64,000 bases of DNA, taken from positions 124,001 to 188,000 of the forward strand of contig NZ_BSFC01000043.1 of assembly GCF_027922145.1 (NCBI RefSeq), read 5' to 3'. The translations under genes were made by a program, and so were the position numbers. The notes below the pieces were generated by a model. The model worked only from the letters and a program-made list of their open reading frames with translations. It did no database searches and was not told the DNA's origin. Of the stretch, positions 1 to 8,205 are shown one piece after another. Position 1 is the stretch's first letter. Every line of letters begins with the position of its first letter. The DNA is from Novosphingobium resinovorum (GTDB lineage: Bacteria > Pseudomonadota > Alphaproteobacteria > Sphingomonadales > Sphingomonadaceae).

Positions 1-659
1 TAGCCGCTCTCGATCGAGACGCGGCGCACGGTCTTGCCGGGCTCGCCGATCTCGGCGCCGGAGGCGGTCTTGTCGTCGGCGGTGATCCTGCCGTGGGCGT
101 AGCCGGTCCAGCTCTTGACGAAGGCATCGGCGGCGTCGGGCGTCAGGTAGACACGGTTCTCGGGCACGCTGGCGAGCGGCGCGTAGTTCGGCTTGGCGGT
201 GTGCCAGTAGATCTGCATGTTCACGCCGCCCGGCCATTGCACCACCGAATCGCGGCCGATGGGATCGGGGAAGGTGGCGATGCGGCGTACCGCGCCGTGC
301 TTCACGGCCGAGGCCACCGCCGCGTCGATGTCGGTGACGAGGTAGCCGGTGCGCTCGTCGCCGAAGGGATAGGGGATCGGCGTCTTGAAGCCGAACACCG
401 AGACGGTGCCCGAAGGCGTCAGCACCAGCTGCGACTTGGTGAGGCTCTTGGTGGGCGTCACCTGGAATTCGCCCTGCTTGCTGGTGGTGCCGCCGAAAGT
501 GGCGACGAAGCTGGAAACGAAGGTGTCGAACTGCTCCTGCGGCACGTAGACGTGGGTGGTGTCGTACTGCGCGCCGACCGCATAATCGGCGGTCTCGGCG
601 GCATAGGCCGGGGCCGAGGCGAGGACGGCGGCGGCGATCAGGAAGGTGAAGCGCTTCAT
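1..659 (-). CDS. Exported VOC (glyoxalase-like) protein, 3' end outside window
   Basis: Reading leftward from the ATG at 657-659 the frame stays open to the window edge, so about 219 N-terminal codons are visible and the stop is missing. Residues 1-20 look like a Sec signal peptide (MKRF start, hydrophobic core, APAYA cleavage site). The mature part has the cadence of a vicinal-oxygen-chelate fold, including a GYLVTDIDAAVASAVKHGA stretch typical of glyoxalase/bleomycin-resistance proteins. It is the last visible member of a leftward group of small-molecule hydrolases and probably belongs to the same unit as the amidohydrolase. Substrate and metal use cannot be told. Confidence 0.72.
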   Translation of the reverse strand, partial: MKRFTFLIAAAVLASAPAYAAETADYAVGAQYDTTHVYVPQEQFDTFVSSFVATFGGTTSKQGEFQVTPTKSLTKSQLVLTPSGTVSVFGFKTPIPYPFGDERTGYLVTDIDAAVASAVKHGAVRRIATFPDPIGRDSVVQWPGGVNMQIYWHTAKPNYAPLASVPENRVYLTPDAADAFVKSWTGYAHGRITADDKTASGAEIGEPGKTVRRVSIESG

Positions 660-815
660 CGGGGGGCTCCTTGGGGGCGAGTTTCATCATCGTCAGGAAC
701 CGGTCCGTCTGTGCTTCAGCGGCCGGTCCAGAACGGTTTACGGCGTGATCGAACTCCCAACGATCCGAATAAAATCGTCCGGTCTGTTCGATATTCTGGA
801 AAACTACGCTTCGGC

Positions 816-2756
816 TTAGACGGCCCAGCAGCCGCAGCCGAGCGATCCCCAGAACGTCTGGACATCGGCGGCGGGGACGTTGGCCCCCAGCGCCGCGGCG
901 TGGTCGTGACCATGGACGCCGCAGCTGCTGGCGCAGCCACAGGCCGAGGCCAGCTTCTGCTTCGCTTCGGGCGTCTGGTAGTAGCCGCCGAACGTCGCGA
1001 CCGGCGACCAATCCGGCATCGGGCGCGGCAATTCGGGGGCGAGCGGGGCGAAGTCGCCGTCGCCGTGAACCACCTTGCCGCCCAGCATCGTCAGGATCGA
1101 GCGGATGTGGACGATCTCGTTATCCGGCACCGCGAAGTAGTCGTCGGACAGCAGCGCGAGGTCGGCCAGCTGGCCCGCCTTGATCTGGCCCTTCTTGCCC
1201 ACTTCGGTGGAGAACCAAGTGTTCTCGTGCGTCCACATGCGCAGCGCCTTCTCGCGGCTGACGCGGTTGTCGCCGCGATAGAGCGAAAGGCCGCCCACGG
1301 TGCGCCCCGTCACTAGCCACGAGAGCGAAACCCACGGGTTGTAGCTGGCGACGCGGGTGGCGTCGGTGCCTGCGCCCACCGGGATGCCGGCGGCGATCAT
1401 GCGGGCGATCGGCGGGGTGCGCTCGGCCGCCTTGGCGCCGTAGCGTTCGACGAAGTATTCGCCCTGATAGGCCATCCGGTGCTGCACGGCGATCCCGCCG
1501 CCAAGCGCCGCGATACGGTCGATATTGCGGTCGCTGATGGTTTCGGCGTGGTCGAAGAACCAGTTGATGCCCTGCAGCGGGATATCGGCGTTGACCTTCT
1601 CGTAGACGTCGAGCGCGCGGCCGATCGTCTCGTCATAGGTAGCGTGGAGGCGCCAGGGCCAGCGGTTCTCGGCGAGCAGGCGGATGACGGGTTCGAGGTC
1701 GCCCTCCATGCTCGGCGCCATGTCCGGGCGGGGCTGGCGGAAGTCCTCGAAGTCGGCGGCGGAATAGACGAGCATCTCGCCCGCGCCGTTGTGGCGATAG
1801 GTGTCGTCGCCCTGGCCCGGCGTGACCTGCTTGGCCCACCCGGCGAAGTCGGCGAGTTCCTCCTTCGGCTTCTGGGTGAACAGGTTGTAGCTGATGCGGA
1901 CCGTAAGTTGGTCGTCCTGATGCAGCTTCTCGATGATGTCGTAGTCGTCGGGATAGTTCTGGAAGCCGCCGCCTGCGTCGATTACGCCGGTCACGCCCAG
2001 CGCGTTGACCTCGCGCATGAAGTGGCGGGTGGAATTGAGCTGGTATTCGGGCGGCAGCTTGGGGCCCTTGGCCAGCGTCGAATAGAGGATTGTCGCATTG
2101 GGCTGGGCCAGCAGCAGGCCGGTGGGGTTGCCCTGGCTGTCGCGCATGATCTCGCCGCCCGGCGGGTTGGGCGTGTCCTTGGTGTAGCCCACCACGCGAA
2201 GGGCAGCGGCGTTGAGCAGCGCGCGGTCGTAGAGGTGCAGGATGAACACCGGCGTGTCGGGGGCGACGGCGTTCAGTTCCTGAATCGTGGGCAGGCGCTT
2301 TTCGGCGAACTGGTGCTCGGTGAAGCCGCCGACCACGCGCACCCATTGCGGGGCGGGGGTGTTGTCGACTTGCTTCTTGAGCATCGCCATCGCTTCGGAC
2401 AGGCTGGTCACGCCGTCCCAGCGCAGCTCCATGTTGAAGTTGAGGCCGCCGCGGATGATGTGCATGTGGCTGTCGATTAGGCCGGGGATCAGGCGGTGTC
2501 CCTTGGCGTCGATCACGGTCGCTTCGGGCGCGGCAGCGCGGACTTCCTGCTCGCTGCCGACGGCGAGGAACTTGCCGCCCCGGATCGCCACCGCTTGCGC
2601 CTGCGGGTTCTCACGGTCGAGGGTTGTCACCTTGGCGTTGATGATGATCGTGTCGGTCATGCTCGTATCCTTGGTTCGACCCGCTCGGGCCGCGAGAGTT
2701 TGAGGCAGGAGCGACGCGGCGGCGGCTCCCAGAAACGTGTGGCGACGCGAGATCAT
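816..2756 (-). CDS. Exported amidohydrolase (YtcJ-like, amidohydrolase 3 family)
   Basis: Metal-dependent amidohydrolase of 646 aa. The N-terminus has a twin-arginine-like signal (SRRHTFLG followed by an alanine/leucine core). The enzyme proper begins near an internal Met (position 2660) with an N-terminal beta domain, then the metal motif GLIDSHMHI at about residue 95 and a late GTDAT motif carrying the catalytic Asp; length and order match YtcJ-like enzymes. The start ATG overlaps the XapX stop (ATGA, 2753-2756), which implies translational coupling. A second start at 2660 has its own AAGGA, so a cytoplasmic form is possible. Oddity: the last 45 residues hold six cysteines and an HGHDH run, absent from ordinary YtcJ proteins as I know them. 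Substrate unknown. Confidence 0.85.
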   Translation of the reverse strand: MISRRHTFLGAAAASLLPQTLAARAGRTKDTSMTDTIIINAKVTTLDRENPQAQAVAIRGGKFLAVGSEQEVRAAAPEATVIDAKGHRLIPGLIDSHMHIIRGGLNFNMELRWDGVTSLSEAMAMLKKQVDNTPAPQWVRVVGGFTEHQFAEKRLPTIQELNAVAPDTPVFILHLYDRALLNAAALRVVGYTKDTPNPPGGEIMRDSQGNPTGLLLAQPNATILYSTLAKGPKLPPEYQLNSTRHFMREVNALGVTGVIDAGGGFQNYPDDYDIIEKLHQDDQLTVRISYNLFTQKPKEELADFAGWAKQVTPGQGDDTYRHNGAGEMLVYSAADFEDFRQPRPDMAPSMEGDLEPVIRLLAENRWPWRLHATYDETIGRALDVYEKVNADIPLQGINWFFDHAETISDRNIDRIAALGGGIAVQHRMAYQGEYFVERYGAKAAERTPPIARMIAAGIPVGAGTDATRVASYNPWVSLSWLVTGRTVGGLSLYRGDNRVSREKALRMWTHENTWFSTEVGKKGQIKAGQLADLALLSDDYFAVPDNEIVHIRSILTMLGGKVVHGDGDFAPLAPELPRPMPDWSPVATFGGYYQTPEAKQKLASACGCASSCGVHGHDHAAALGANVPAADVQTFWGSLGCGCWAV

Positions 2757-3004
2757 GCGTCGTGCTTATCGGCGTCGCCCGGCAGGCGGCCGAGGACGTG
2801 ATCGCGGCACTCGGTTATGACGAACTGCGCGACGTTGTTTTTCGTCACGAACCGGCTCGCCAGCGGCACGATCTGCTCGCCGAGCAGGATTCCCAGCAGG
2901 CCGACCAGCGCGATCATCGGCGGCGCAGGCGAACGGACGCCGAGGAGACTGTAGACGACACCCACCAGCAACCCGGCGGCGATGGAGAGAAGGTAGGCTT
3001 TCAT
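2753..3004 (-). CDS. XapX-domain small membrane protein
   Basis: An 83-aa protein starting at MKAYLLS (ATG at 3002-3004, preceded by a GGAG-like element). It contains the XapX (DUF1427) signature: a first membrane helix with AAGLLVGVVYSLLGVRSPAPP, then a second with IALVGLLGILLGEQ. The family is small, inner-membrane and of unknown biochemical role, often found beside amidohydrolase and isochorismatase-like hydrolase genes, as here. Its stop overlaps the amidohydrolase start by 4 nt. A longer frame adds seven residues upstream but the family begins at MKAYLL. Confidence 0.85.
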   Translation of the reverse strand: MKAYLLSIAAGLLVGVVYSLLGVRSPAPPMIALVGLLGILLGEQIVPLASRFVTKNNVAQFVITECRDHVLGRLPGDADKHDA

Positions 3005-3027
3005 CGGGAGTCTCCTTTTCCCCACAG

Positions 3028-3113
3028 TTCGTCATTGCGAGGGCCGAAGGCCCGCGGCAATCCAGCGCTGCGTGGGTCGCCCTGGGTTGCTTCGCTTCGC
3101 TCGCAATGACGAA
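3028..3113. repeat. Palindromic dispersed repeat, copy 1
   Basis: About 86 bp bounded by a perfect 13-bp inverted repeat (TTCGTCATTGCGA ... TCGCAATGACGAA), with an inner CAATCCAG block. It lies between the alpha/beta hydrolase stop and the XapX start. Related copies are at 44474, 45524 and 51502. Such elements are widespread in alphaproteobacterial genomes; transcribed it would fold into a long hairpin able to act as a processing site or weak terminator inside the operon. Confidence 0.85.
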
Positions 3114-3123
3114 CGGGGAGATA

Positions 3124-3960
3124 TCAGCCCTGCACGAAGGCGAGCAGATCGGGGTTGATGGTCTCGGCGTTCACCGTGAGCATGCCGTGCGAGAAGCCCT
3201 CGTAGATCTTGAGCGTCGCATTCGGCAGGATCTCGGCCTGCAGCACACCGGCGTTTTTGTAGGGCACGACCTGATCGTCATCGCCGTGCAGGACGAGGGT
3301 GGGGACGGTGATCGCCTTCAGGTCTTCGGTCTGGTCGGTTTCGGAGAAGGCCTTGATGCCGTCATAATGGGCCTTGGCGCTGCCCATCATGCCCTGGCGC
3401 CACCAGTTGTCGATGACGGCGCTCTTCACCTCGGCGCCTTCGCGATTGAAGCCGTAGAAGGGGCCTGCGGCGACATCGCGGAAGAACTGCGCGCGATTGG
3501 CGGCAAGGCCGGCGCGCAACCCGTCGAACACCTCGATCGGCAACCCGCCCGGATACGCTTCGGTCTTGAGCATGATCGGCGGCACGGCGCTGACCAGTAC
3601 GGCCTTGGCGACGCGGCCCTGTGGGATGCCGTAGCGCGCGACGTAAGCGGCCACTTCACCGCCGCCGGTCGAGTGACCGATGTGGACGGCATTACGAAGG
3701 TCGAGGCGCTCCATCACCACGGCGGCGTCGGCGGCGTAGTGGTCCATGTCGTGACCCTCGCTGACCTGTGCGGAGCGGCCGTGGCCGCGGCGGTCATGGG
3801 CGACGACGCGGAAGCCCTTCGACAGGAAGTAGAGCATCTGCGCGTCCCAGTCGTCCGACGAGAGCGGCCAGCCGTGGTGGAAGACGATGGGCTGCGCATC
3901 CTTCGGACCCCAGTCCTTGTAGAAGATTTCCACGCCATCAGAAGTAGTTACATAGGCCAT
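3124..3960 (-). CDS. Alpha/beta hydrolase (non-haem chloroperoxidase/esterase type)
   Basis: A 278-aa alpha/beta-hydrolase. The chosen start is MAYVTTSDG because GGAG lies 9 nt upstream; the ATG five codons earlier lacks a site. Visible motifs: oxyanion-hole HHGWPLS near residue 30, nucleophile elbow GHSTGGG near residue 95 (Ser), acid in HGDDDQVVPY, and the catalytic His in GFSHGML near the C-terminus. The full triad and the DRRGHGRS segment place it with cofactor-free haloperoxidases, which usually act as esterases or perhydrolases. It sits between the isochorismatase-like hydrolase and XapX in a leftward cluster. The natural substrate is unknown. Confidence 0.88.
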   Translation of the reverse strand: MAYVTTSDGVEIFYKDWGPKDAQPIVFHHGWPLSSDDWDAQMLYFLSKGFRVVAHDRRGHGRSAQVSEGHDMDHYAADAAVVMERLDLRNAVHIGHSTGGGEVAAYVARYGIPQGRVAKAVLVSAVPPIMLKTEAYPGGLPIEVFDGLRAGLAANRAQFFRDVAAGPFYGFNREGAEVKSAVIDNWWRQGMMGSAKAHYDGIKAFSETDQTEDLKAITVPTLVLHGDDDQVVPYKNAGVLQAEILPNATLKIYEGFSHGMLTVNAETINPDLLAFVQG

Positions 3961-4048
3961 GTCGAATAACTCCATGAAAGGTGCACAACGGCACTCAAAG
4001 GTACCACAAGGTGCGCATAAGGGTGGAACCGGCGGCCCGATGAGAGTC

Positions 4049-4058
4049 GGGGGGGGGG
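4049..4058. repeat. Run of ten G
   Basis: An uninterrupted G10 tract lies in the gap between the isochorismatase-like gene and the alpha/beta hydrolase, about 89 nt upstream of the latter's ATG. It is flanked by GGCGG and CCGCC arms that could form a stem. Tracts of this length are prone to slippage; being in a promoter-proximal region it could vary expression rather than reading frame. Confidence 0.9.
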
Positions 4059-4085
4059 AGACGAACCGCCGGCTCCGAACTCAGA

Positions 4086-4745
4086 TCAGTGACCGCCTTC
4101 GGACGCGCCGAACATGGTCTTGGCGTACTTGATGCCCAGGCCGTAAGCGCCGCCCCAGACCTTCGCGATGCCGGTGGTGCTGTCGTAGGTCTCGGTGCGC
4201 GCCCAGTCGCGCTGCAGTTCGAGCAGGTACTGCAGCGAGGTCATCGGCACGGCGCCAAGCTGGATCATGCGGGCCACGGCGCGCTCATGCGCTTCTTCCG
4301 AGATGTCGCCGCAGGCGTCGGTGATGACGTAGGCCTCGAAGCCCTGCTCGATCGCCGATGCCACCGGGCCGACGATGCACACCGAGGTCCAGAGCCCTGC
4401 GAAGACGATGCGCTGCTTGCCGATGCGGTTGATTTCGCAGATCACGGCTTCGTCTTCCCAGGTGTTCATGCTGGTGCGGTCGAGCAGTTCCTGGCCCGGG
4501 AAGGCGTCGGTGATCTCGTCGAACATCGGGCCGGAGAAGCTCTTCTCGGCGACGGTGGTGAGGATGGTGGGAACGTTGAACGACTTGGCCCCGCGCGAGA
4601 TCAGCGCAGCGTTGTTGCGCAGCAGTTCGGGCGCGATCGACTTGGTCGCGAAGCTCATCTGCGACTGGAAATCGATCAGGACGAGCGCGTGATTGTCGGG
4701 CGAGATCAGCGACTTTCCGGGGGTGGCTGTGGCGGTGATCGTCAT
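4086..4745 (-). CDS. Isochorismatase-like cysteine hydrolase (YcaC type)
   Basis: A 219-aa cysteine hydrolase. ATG at 4743-4745 is preceded by AGGAGG at 7 nt, which decides the start against an upstream in-frame ATG. Motifs: catalytic Asp in LVLIDFQSQM near residue 25 and the nucleophile Cys in GLWTSVCIVGP near residue 120, with ITDACGD following. It resembles YcaC-like proteins, which are soluble oligomeric hydrolases of largely unknown substrate. It is first in the leftward set with the alpha/beta hydrolase, XapX and amidohydrolase, a combination that recurs in other proteobacteria and suggests a common but undefined amide- or ester-degrading role. Confidence 0.87.
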   Translation of the reverse strand: MTITATATPGKSLISPDNHALVLIDFQSQMSFATKSIAPELLRNNAALISRGAKSFNVPTILTTVAEKSFSGPMFDEITDAFPGQELLDRTSMNTWEDEAVICEINRIGKQRIVFAGLWTSVCIVGPVASAIEQGFEAYVITDACGDISEEAHERAVARMIQLGAVPMTSLQYLLELQRDWARTETYDSTTGIAKVWGGAYGLGIKYAKTMFGASEGGH

Positions 4746-5056
4746 TGGTAAGTCCTCCTGTTGCTGGGCGTCCTTGCCCGTCGAGATGCATTCTGAAGCC
4801 AAGCCATGTTTTCAGAAAGGCGTATAAAATCGATCCAAGTTTTCGATAGAATTGAAAAGTGGAAATGGATCAGGTCGGTTATGGCCGGCTTGGGAAAGGC
4901 TTATGGGCGGAACCGCCGCGGGTCGAAACCAACCCTTCGTATTACACCCTATCGAGGGGATAGCTTCGGTTCGGGGGTCGGTCGCTGCGACGCCTGATTA
5001 CAATTTCTCACGATTTGCGGATGGGCTGCGTGCGATCGTAGTCGTAGCCGGATGGC

Positions 5057-7852
5057 ATGACATTCGCGTCTCCCATCCCGCTCCGTCACCGCGCATTCGG
5101 CGCCCTCCTGACCTCCGCTGCGATCATGGCGCCGCAGGGAGCCGAGGCGCAGCAGCAGGCTGCTCAGACGGGCGGGGGAGCGCCGGCTCAGGTGAGTTCC
5201 GGCGACGGGGATGACATCGTCGTTACCGGCCAAGCCCTGCCGGGCGCTGTGATCGGCGACATTCCGCCGGAGAACAAGCTGGGCCAGGCCGAGATCGCCT
5301 CCTACGGGGTCGATTCCATCGCCGAACTGCTCGACGAACTGGCCGACCAGACCACCAGCATCGCCGGGCGCGATGCCTCGAGCGGGCCGGTGGTGCTGGT
5401 CAACGGCAAGCGCGTTTCGGGCGTCAACGAAGTCGGTGACCTGCCGGTGGAATCCGTGCTGCGCGTGGATATCCTGCCCGAGGAAGTCGCGATTAAATAC
5501 GGCTACGACGCGCAGTCCAAGGTCGTGAACATCATCCTCAAGCGGCGCTTCCAGTCCAAGGTCGTGAACCTGGGCGGCGGCATGTCGGGCGAGGGCGGCG
5601 GCGGGCAGGGCACGGGGGCTTTCACCTATACCAAGATCCGCGACAACGACCGGCTCAACATCACCGGCAAGGCCACCAGCCAGGCCGCGATCCGCGAAAG
5701 CGACCGCGACATCACCGCCGATCCGGACAGCACCGTCACCCCCGTTGCTTCGATTCCGGGCGAGAGCGACTACCGCACCGTCCAGGCATCGACCCTCAGC
5801 TATGCGCTGGGCGCCAGCCTCGCGCATCAGTTGAGTTCGAACGCGACGGCCTCGTTCAACGTCAAGGGGACATACCAGACCAGCCGTTCGCTCGATGGAC
5901 TGGCGACCGGGGAGCTGACGGTCCCGGCGGACAGCCCCTATGCGGACGGCACCGAGAACACGTTCACCCGCTATCTGTCGCAGGACCCGCTGCGCAAGGC
6001 GGTGAATAGCGGCGGTGTCTCGGCGGGCGGCACGGTCAACGTCGATCTTTCGACCCGCTGGAAGCTCTCGGTGATCGGCAGCTACGCACATTCGGAATCG
6101 GACACGCGGGCCGACAACGGCTATGACGTGACGATGCTGCAGGATGCCCTCGATGCGGGGACTGCGGGCGTCGATCCCTATGGTACGCTTTCGCCCGCGC
6201 TGCTGGGGAACATGATCGTCAATCGCGCGAAGTCGAACTCCGACACCGGCAGCGCCAGCATGCTCGTCTCGGGCAAGGTGCTGCCGCTGCCCGCCGGCGA
6301 CCTTGGCGTCAGCCTGAAGCTGGGGGGCGATTTCACCGCACAGTCCTCCACGAGCGTGCGGGACGGCATGGCGAGCAGCGGCGATGCCGATCGCACCAAC
6401 GGCAGCGCGCGCCTGAGCGTCGACATTCCGCTCACCAGCCGCAGCAGGGGCGTGCTCGGCGCGATCGGGACGCTCAGCGTCAACCTCAATGCGGGGGTGA
6501 CGCAAGTGTCCGACTACGGCAGCCTTGCGACTTTCGGCTATGGCCTCAACTGGCGCCCGCGTGACGGGATCACGGTGATCGCGGCGATGAACCAGGACCG
6601 CAGCGCGCCCACCGTCGCCAATCTTGGCGATCCGACGGTGACCACCAGCAACCAGCGCATCTACGACTACGTGACCGGCCAGACCGTGCTGGTGACGGCG
6701 ATCACCGGCGGCAACCCGAACCTCAAGGCCGACGACCGTCGCAGTTTCAAGCTGGGGCTCAACGCGCAAGTGATGAGCACGCCCAAGCTCAATTTCAGCG
6801 CCACTTACGTCAACAGCCGCAACCGCAACGCGGTGCTATCGCTGGGCGGCGTGACGCAGGCGGTCGAGGACGCCTATCCCGATCGCTTCATCCGCGACGA
6901 GGACGGCAATCTGCTCTCGGTCGATGCGCGGCCGGTCAACGTCTACCGCCAGCGCAGCGAGCAGGTGCGCTGGGGCTTCAACCTTTCGGCGCAGCTGCGC
7001 AAGCCTACGCGTCCGCCGCGCCCGCCTGCGGGTACGTGGGGCAGGCGAGGGCCGGGCGGCCGGGCCGAAACCGGCGGAGAGACACCGCCCGCACCGCCCG
7101 CCGGCGAGGAGCGTCCGGCCGATGGGCACAGCCCCGAAGACGGCACCGGCAACGAAATCACCGTCAACGGCGATCGGGAGCGCGGCGCCGAGATTCCGGG
7201 CTTCGGCCGACCGCCGGGCGATCGGGGCTTCGACGAGGGCAGGGGACCGCCCGATGGCATGGGTCCGCCGCCTGACGGCATGGGGCCTCCCCCGGGAGAA
7301 GGTCCCGGCGGCGGTCCGGGCGGCTTCGGAGGTGGTCCGCGCGGTCCCGGCGGCAGGGGCTTCGGCGGAGGCGGCGACAACGGCGTGCGCCTGCTCGCCT
7401 CGCTCTACCACACCTGGGTGCTGCGTCAGGACGTCCAGCTGACCGAGGGCGGGCCGACGATCGACCTGCTTGACGGCGGCACGATCACCGGCTCGTCCAC
7501 GCCGCGTCACAAGGTGCAGGGCAGCCTCGGCCTGATCGACAACGGCCTCGGCCTGCGTTTGGAGGGCAACTGGCAGAGTTCGGCGGACGTCACCGGCAGC
7601 AGCTCGGCCTCGGGCAACCTGCATTTCGCCTCGCTGGCGACGGTGGACCTGCGTGTGTTCGCCAATCTCCAGAACCGCTTCCGGGGTAAAGACTGGGCAC
7701 GGGGCACGCGGGTGAGCCTGTGGGTGGAGAACCTGTTCAACCAGCGGCAGAAGGTCACCGACGACACCGGCGCGACGCCTTACGCCTACCAGCGCGATTA
7801 TCTCGATCCGATGGGTCGCACGATCCTGCTGTCGCTGCGGCGCATCTTCTGA
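5057..7852 (+). CDS. TonB-dependent receptor-like outer-membrane protein with Pro/Gly-rich insert
   Basis: A 931-aa outer-membrane protein. A signal peptide ends at GAEA (about residue 31). A TonB-box-like DDIVVTGQAL follows, then a plug-like region with PVVLVNGKRVSG and the VLRVDILPEEVA segment, then a beta-barrel ending in the expected aromatic residue (LLSLRRIF). Between about residues 650 and 775 (7010-7380) the barrel is interrupted by a low-complexity stretch of PPR, PPDGMG and GGFGG repeats, which itself contains a second TonB-box-like NEITVNGDR. A family of sphingomonad receptors has this look. It stands alone, divergent from the isochorismatase-like gene, so no substrate is suggested. 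Confidence 0.8.
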   Translation: MTFASPIPLRHRAFGALLTSAAIMAPQGAEAQQQAAQTGGGAPAQVSSGDGDDIVVTGQALPGAVIGDIPPENKLGQAEIASYGVDSIAELLDELADQTTSIAGRDASSGPVVLVNGKRVSGVNEVGDLPVESVLRVDILPEEVAIKYGYDAQSKVVNIILKRRFQSKVVNLGGGMSGEGGGGQGTGAFTYTKIRDNDRLNITGKATSQAAIRESDRDITADPDSTVTPVASIPGESDYRTVQASTLSYALGASLAHQLSSNATASFNVKGTYQTSRSLDGLATGELTVPADSPYADGTENTFTRYLSQDPLRKAVNSGGVSAGGTVNVDLSTRWKLSVIGSYAHSESDTRADNGYDVTMLQDALDAGTAGVDPYGTLSPALLGNMIVNRAKSNSDTGSASMLVSGKVLPLPAGDLGVSLKLGGDFTAQSSTSVRDGMASSGDADRTNGSARLSVDIPLTSRSRGVLGAIGTLSVNLNAGVTQVSDYGSLATFGYGLNWRPRDGITVIAAMNQDRSAPTVANLGDPTVTTSNQRIYDYVTGQTVLVTAITGGNPNLKADDRRSFKLGLNAQVMSTPKLNFSATYVNSRNRNAVLSLGGVTQAVEDAYPDRFIRDEDGNLLSVDARPVNVYRQRSEQVRWGFNLSAQLRKPTRPPRPPAGTWGRRGPGGRAETGGETPPAPPAGEERPADGHSPEDGTGNEITVNGDRERGAEIPGFGRPPGDRGFDEGRGPPDGMGPPPDGMGPPPGEGPGGGPGGFGGGPRGPGGRGFGGGGDNGVRLLASLYHTWVLRQDVQLTEGGPTIDLLDGGTITGSSTPRHKVQGSLGLIDNGLGLRLEGNWQSSADVTGSSSASGNLHFASLATVDLRVFANLQNRFRGKDWARGTRVSLWVENLFNQRQKVTDDTGATPYAYQRDYLDPMGRTILLSLRRIF

Positions 7853-7861
7853 GAGATGGGC

Positions 7862-7899
7862 TTGACAGATATTCTCAATCAAATAACTTGAGAATATCT
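7862..7899 (+). promoter_or_regulatory. Promoter with overlapping palindromic operator
   Basis: TTGACA (7862-7867) is followed after 16 nt by TAACTT (7884-7889), a plausible sigma-70-type promoter. It is overlaid by a perfect 12-bp inverted repeat, AGATATTCTCAA (7867-7878) and TTGAGAATATCT (7888-7899). The palindrome fills the spacer and covers -10, the layout expected for repression. No T-run follows, so it is unlikely to be the receptor gene's terminator. Confidence 0.5.
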
Positions 7900-7965
7900 C
7901 AGATCGTCATCCCGTCGCAGTCGCGCGGCTGGGTTTCGATCGAAAATATGCGAAAGGAAGCTCGG

Positions 7966-8205
7966 ATGCCCACGTCCCGCAACGATTTCCATGTTTTCCG
8001 TCGCGGTCTCGAATGGGCCGTCAGCCTGCACGGGGTCGCTCTCGACGTCTTCGCCAGCCAGAAGGCCGCGCTCAACCGCGCGATCGACGCCGCGCACCAG
8101 ATCGGCATGCAGGGCAGGGAGGCGCAGGTCCTTTTGATTGAAACCAATAGTTCGCCCCGGCCGCAGTGGGTCTTCGGACATCATCCCTATCCGCCTACGG
8201 CCTGA
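7966..8205 (+). CDS. Small DUF2188-like protein
   Basis: A 79-aa protein. ATG at 7966 is chosen because GAAAGGAAG lies just upstream; an ATG at 7948 lacks a good site. The order 'DFHVFRRG-x-EWAVSLHG ... FASQKAALNRAI-x-AA ... AQVLLIE' follows the pattern of DUF2188-type small proteins (His-Val start, a Trp, an alpha helix with repeated alanines, then a beta strand), but the match is by eye only. It lies behind a promoter with an overlapping palindrome, so it may be tightly controlled. Its 3' end overlaps the convergent TetR gene by 19 bp. Function unknown. Confidence 0.55.
   Translation: MPTSRNDFHVFRRGLEWAVSLHGVALDVFASQKAALNRAIDAAHQIGMQGREAQVLLIETNSSPRPQWVFGHHPYPPTA

Noticed and set aside
4803..5056. 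Regulatory structure in the 254-bp gap between the isochorismatase-like gene and the first TonB receptor
   Set aside because: I found no convincing promoter, operator or riboswitch fold; it also lacks the TTGC-N7-GCAA box.
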